DNA of 9,615 nucleotides from Acidobacteriota bacterium (GTDB lineage: Bacteria; Acidobacteriota; UBA6911): contig JAIRVC010000026.1 in NCBI GenBank assembly GCA_031254095.1, forward strand, positions 1 through 9,615, given 5' to 3'. This document shows positions 7,453-9,615 of this stretch, in pieces. Below the pieces are notes generated by a model. It saw only the letters and a list, made by a program, of their open reading frames with translations. It had not been told where the DNA came from and searched no databases. A program made the translations under genes and the position numbers. Positions within the stretch are counted from its first letter, which is position 1. Every line of letters starts with the position of its first letter.

Positions 7453-7481
7453 TTGACATTGCAAGGTAATTGGCATAGAAT
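7453..7481 (+). promoter_or_regulatory. Sigma-A promoter of the padR-HAAS operon
   Basis: Perfect -35 TTGACA (7453-7458), exact 17-bp spacer, and -10 TAGAAT (7476-7481, 5 of 6). It lies 29 nt upstream of the TTG start and just before the ribosome binding site. An imperfect inverted repeat, CTTG-N6-CAAG (7452-7465), overlaps the -35 and is a candidate autoregulatory operator; PadR-family repressors commonly control their own operon. Confidence 0.8.
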
Positions 7482-7493
7482 AGTATTATTGCG

Positions 7494-7502
7494 AAGGAGG
7501 TA
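7494..7502 (+). promoter_or_regulatory. Strong ribosome binding site deciding a TTG start for padR
   Basis: AAGGAGGTA is almost fully complementary to the 16S 3' end and sits 8-10 nt before TTG at 7511. It supports the rare start codon over any later ATG, since the next Met is at residue 23, inside the winged helix. Confidence 0.8.
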
Positions 7503-7510
7503 CTGAGCGG

Positions 7511-7843
7511 TTGAATTCACAGTTCAAGAAGGGCGTTTTGGAATTATTGACGCTTCTCTCTGTAAGAAAGCAGGATATGTACGGCTATGAGCTCGTAAAA
7601 GTCGTTTCAGAAGCAGTTGACGTAAACGAGGGGACTATCTACCCTCTGTTAAAAAGGATGACAAATGAGAAATACTTCGATACGTACCTGCGGGAATCCA
7701 GCGAGGGACCTCCCCGAAAATATTATAAATTGACTACAGCAGGCCATTTGCGCCTAAACGGGCTTGAACGGGAGTGGAAGGATTTTTGCCGCGGAATAGA
7801 TTCTTTTATTAGTAAACACGAAAGGACAAAACACCATGAGTAA
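7511..7843 (+). CDS. PadR-family transcriptional repressor
   Basis: 110 aa, the usual size of the short PadR subfamily, consisting of a winged helix-turn-helix and a C-terminal dimerisation helix. Family marks are FKKGVLELLTLLSV at 5-18, YGYEL at 24-28, GTIYPLLKRM at 41-50 (recognition helix) and the wing ending in RKYYKLTTAG at 69-78. The start is TTG, backed by a near-perfect ribosome binding site. The stop overlaps the next gene by 8 nt (ATGAGTAA), so translation of the pair is coupled. PadR regulators next to a HAAS/DUF1700 membrane protein are a recurrent arrangement in Firmicutes; the repressor probably controls this operon and may respond to membrane or envelope conditions. The ligand is unknown. 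Confidence 0.93.
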   Translation: MNSQFKKGVLELLTLLSVRKQDMYGYELVKVVSEAVDVNEGTIYPLLKRMTNEKYFDTYLRESSEGPPRKYYKLTTAGHLRLNGLEREWKDFCRGIDSFISKHERTKHHE

Positions 7844-9401
7844 AAAAGAATTTTTAGAAAAATTAGCCCAAAAACTGAAAATTTTAAACAAAGAAGAAGT
7901 TGCGGATATCGTCAATGAATACGCAGGTTATATTGACAATAAAATAGCGGAAGGAAAAAGCGAAGAAGAAGCTGTAGCGGATTTTGGAAATATAAATGAT
8001 CTTGTAAAAGAAATATTGTCCGCCTATAAACTGTCCGAGGATTATACTCCTCCGGAGGAATTCTCAAGCAGCCGGCTTTTTGACGATACCGCAAATTTTC
8101 TAAATAAATCGATTGAATTTACGGCGCGGTTTTTTAATGACATTTTCAAGCACACAAACGCAAACTACATCGTCAATATTCTTGTTACAATATTTGTTGC
8201 CCTGATTCTTGTGGCGATCGTAAAAATACCGTTTCTCGCAATTGAACATCTGGGGAGAAGTTTTGTCCATTTTGTTTTTCCTTATTTTCTAAATACCCCT
8301 CTGGCTTTTATCTGGACATTGCTTGTTAATATTATTTATCTGATTGTTGTAATTTTTATCATCGTCAGTTTATCAAAGGGCGGCTTCGGTAAAAATACTG
8401 ATTTCATTAAAAATTCGATCAAAAACGCAACGGAGAGAAAAAAAGAGTATAAGGAAAAATACGGAGAAAACTGGCATAAATACTACCATGAACAACATAG
8501 TTCCAATTTCGCGGAAACAAACGCTTCAGAAGCATCTATGGATAAAGACCCCGTTTTGCAAAGAAGCAATGAGGATAACGCCCGGCGAAAAAATTCCGCG
8601 AGCAATCCCTTTTCCGTTCCTCTAAAAGTTTTAATTCATATCTTTGCCGCAATTCTTCTGCTGCCCCTGTTTTCTTCAGTAATAATACTGGGCGTTACAG
8701 CCGGAATTCTGGTGTATCTATTAACGCAGGGGATATCGATTTACGGCCCTACGCTGCTCGTCATCGGTTTTTTTATCCTGTTTGCGTCCTTTATTTCGTT
8801 GATTATCGGCATTATTTACAAACACGGAAAGAAATTAAAAAGCCACATCGCAAGCCTTCTGATCGCCTCCGTCCTGATCGGATTCGGCGGCATATTTTCT
8901 TTCTTTGAATTTATGAATTACGATTATATCGATACCGCCCCGGAAACAGCGGGACTCTCCGCCCAGAAAAATTACACCTATACTATTGACGCCGATCAAA
9001 TTATAATTAACGCGAATAACGCCGACTTCAAATATGTCGTTGATAATACATTGGAAAACAGGATTGTGCTTGACGTCAAATATAATAATTTGTACAACGA
9101 AATAGACATTCACAGCGCTGTTGAAAATCAATCCGGAGGTAATTTTTTTAACAACAACAGAGACAGTACTCAAATTATCACAATCAATCACTATCATAAA
9201 ATTGTTTACCGTGGATTCTTTTTTGGAGAAGAAATATTAAAAAGCGTCATTGACGGCTTAAAAGATAGGAAAATATATAATATGAAAAATTTGTTTATTC
9301 CGCATATCACGGTTTACGCAAACGAGACATTCCTCAAAAATGTCTCAGAGTCGCACGGCGGCTCAAACGGGAAACATCGCCTTATCCTTGGGAAACGCTG
9401 A
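7836..9401 (+). CDS. HAAS/DUF1700-domain multi-pass membrane protein
   Basis: 521 aa. Residues 1-64 form the HAAS (DUF1700) helical domain typical of PadR partners (MSKKEFLEKLAQKLK, then EEEAVADFGN and LVKEILSAY). Predicted hydrophobic segments lie at about 112-135, 155-179, 263-297 (probably two helices), 303-328 and 336-357. A long polar, Lys/Asn-rich loop (about 181-258) separates the second and third. The last about 160 residues are hydrophilic with alternating beta-like segments (for example DADQIIINANNADF near 385) and probably lie in one compartment as a folded domain, perhaps extracytoplasmic. This makes it much longer than the about 200-residue DUF1700 proteins. AAAGGA at 7821 is the ribosome binding site. 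The gene is AT-rich compared with the upstream genes. No catalytic motif is recognisable; a role in envelope or membrane-stress signalling with the linked PadR is inference. Confidence 0.85.
   Translation: MSKKEFLEKLAQKLKILNKEEVADIVNEYAGYIDNKIAEGKSEEEAVADFGNINDLVKEILSAYKLSEDYTPPEEFSSSRLFDDTANFLNKSIEFTARFFNDIFKHTNANYIVNILVTIFVALILVAIVKIPFLAIEHLGRSFVHFVFPYFLNTPLAFIWTLLVNIIYLIVVIFIIVSLSKGGFGKNTDFIKNSIKNATERKKEYKEKYGENWHKYYHEQHSSNFAETNASEASMDKDPVLQRSNEDNARRKNSASNPFSVPLKVLIHIFAAILLLPLFSSVIILGVTAGILVYLLTQGISIYGPTLLVIGFFILFASFISLIIGIIYKHGKKLKSHIASLLIASVLIGFGGIFSFFEFMNYDYIDTAPETAGLSAQKNYTYTIDADQIIINANNADFKYVVDNTLENRIVLDVKYNNLYNEIDIHSAVENQSGGNFFNNNRDSTQIITINHYHKIVYRGFFFGEEILKSVIDGLKDRKIYNMKNLFIPHITVYANETFLKNVSESHGGSNGKHRLILGKR
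9324..9346 (+). other. Perfect 8-bp stem-loop inside the 3' end of the HAAS gene
   Basis: GAGACATT (9324-9331), a 7-nt loop, and AATGTCTC (9339-9346). It lies within codons of the HAAS protein, about 55 nt before the stop, and no T-run follows, so it does not look like an intrinsic terminator. Confidence 0.4.
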
Positions 9402-9615
9402 TTGACCGAATGTTTAGCGGCGATCTGCAATGTGATGGCGCTTTTCCGTCCGCCAACCTCTAATTTCCGGCCGCCGGCCTCTGCCTCGACGCGGCCACAT
9501 CCATGCCCGTTCACGCCGCCTCTCGACCGCTGATAATATCCGGGGTAAAAAAGCCGGTTTTGAACTTTTTGGTTCATTCAGACATCAAGTTATAATATAA
9601 GTTATGTTGTCAGGT
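9402..9615. other. Intergenic tail without a convincing gene
   Basis: After the HAAS stop I find no supported coding region. An open frame on the minus strand overlaps the gene end and has low-complexity Gly/Arg/Glu composition caused by a short tandem repeat, so I do not call it. No strong intrinsic terminator is seen; AAAAAG (9548-9553) and CTTTTT (9565-9570) form only a weak stem. TATAAT at 9591-9596 may be the -10 of a gene beyond the edge, with TTGGTT (9569-9574) as a poor -35. Confidence 0.5.
9443..9481. repeat. Two-unit imperfect tandem repeat, 21-bp period
   Basis: TTTCCGTCCGCCAACCTC (9443-9460) and TTTCCGGCCGCCGGCCTC (9464-9481) match at 15 of 18 positions and are separated by TAA. 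The second unit contains the palindrome GGCCGCCGGCC (9469-9479). Only two units are visible. Confidence 0.6.

Noticed and set aside
9314..9577. 87-aa minus-strand frame at the window end
   Set aside because: Its Gly/Arg/Glu-rich middle is produced by the short tandem repeat, it overlaps the HAAS gene end, and no start signal is visible.

Overview
The window looks like a piece of the chromosome of a strictly anaerobic Gram-positive bacterium, most likely a clostridial Firmicute. The evidence is strong AAGGAGG-type ribosome binding sites, a consensus sigma-A promoter, a TTG start, a PadR/HAAS (DUF1700) gene pair, and a sensor related to [FeFe]-hydrogenase. A spirochaete is a less likely alternative. 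No rRNA, tRNA, CRISPR array or insertion sequence is visible. By eye, base composition is uneven: the DNA glycosylase gene is GC-rich and the final HAAS membrane-protein gene is AT-rich.

Region 1 (3-4274, +) is one very large hybrid sensor kinase and the most striking object here. Its order is TM segment, HisKA, HATPase, REC1, two-cluster ferredoxin, [FeFe]-hydrogenase-like H-cluster domain, a further 4Fe-4S domain, HisKA, HATPase, REC2, REC3. An iron-sulfur sensor module of the putative sensory (group C-like) hydrogenase type therefore sits between two complete kinase/receiver modules in one chain. It keeps the four cysteines expected to hold the H-cluster but has lost residues typical of catalytic turnover. 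Its N-terminus may continue beyond the window.

Region 2 (4342-6796, +) is a tightly packed three-gene unit with gaps of 2 and 5 nt. It encodes a CobQ-like ATP-dependent ligase that has lost its glutaminase domain but kept the family's C-terminal tail, a bacterial Dph6-like PP-loop ATPase, and an OGG1-type 8-oxoguanine DNA glycosylase. The first two are amide-forming enzyme families and neither has a glutaminase domain.

Region 3 (6849-7307, -) is a bacteriohemerythrin with a complete di-iron ligand set, convergent with region 2. The spacer at 7308-7510 is divergent and carries a clear sigma-A promoter for the next unit and a weaker one for the hemerythrin.

Region 4 (7511-9401, +) is a two-gene operon overlapping by 8 nt: a PadR-family repressor started by TTG, and a multi-pass membrane protein with an N-terminal HAAS/DUF1700 domain. 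The last 214 nt hold no convincing gene, only a short imperfect tandem repeat and a possible promoter near the window edge.

Taken together, the genes suggest an anaerobe's redox, H2 and oxygen-response neighbourhood (H2/redox sensor kinase, O2-binding hemerythrin, oxidative-damage glycosylase). That link is inference from gene content. No output regulator for the kinase is present in the window.
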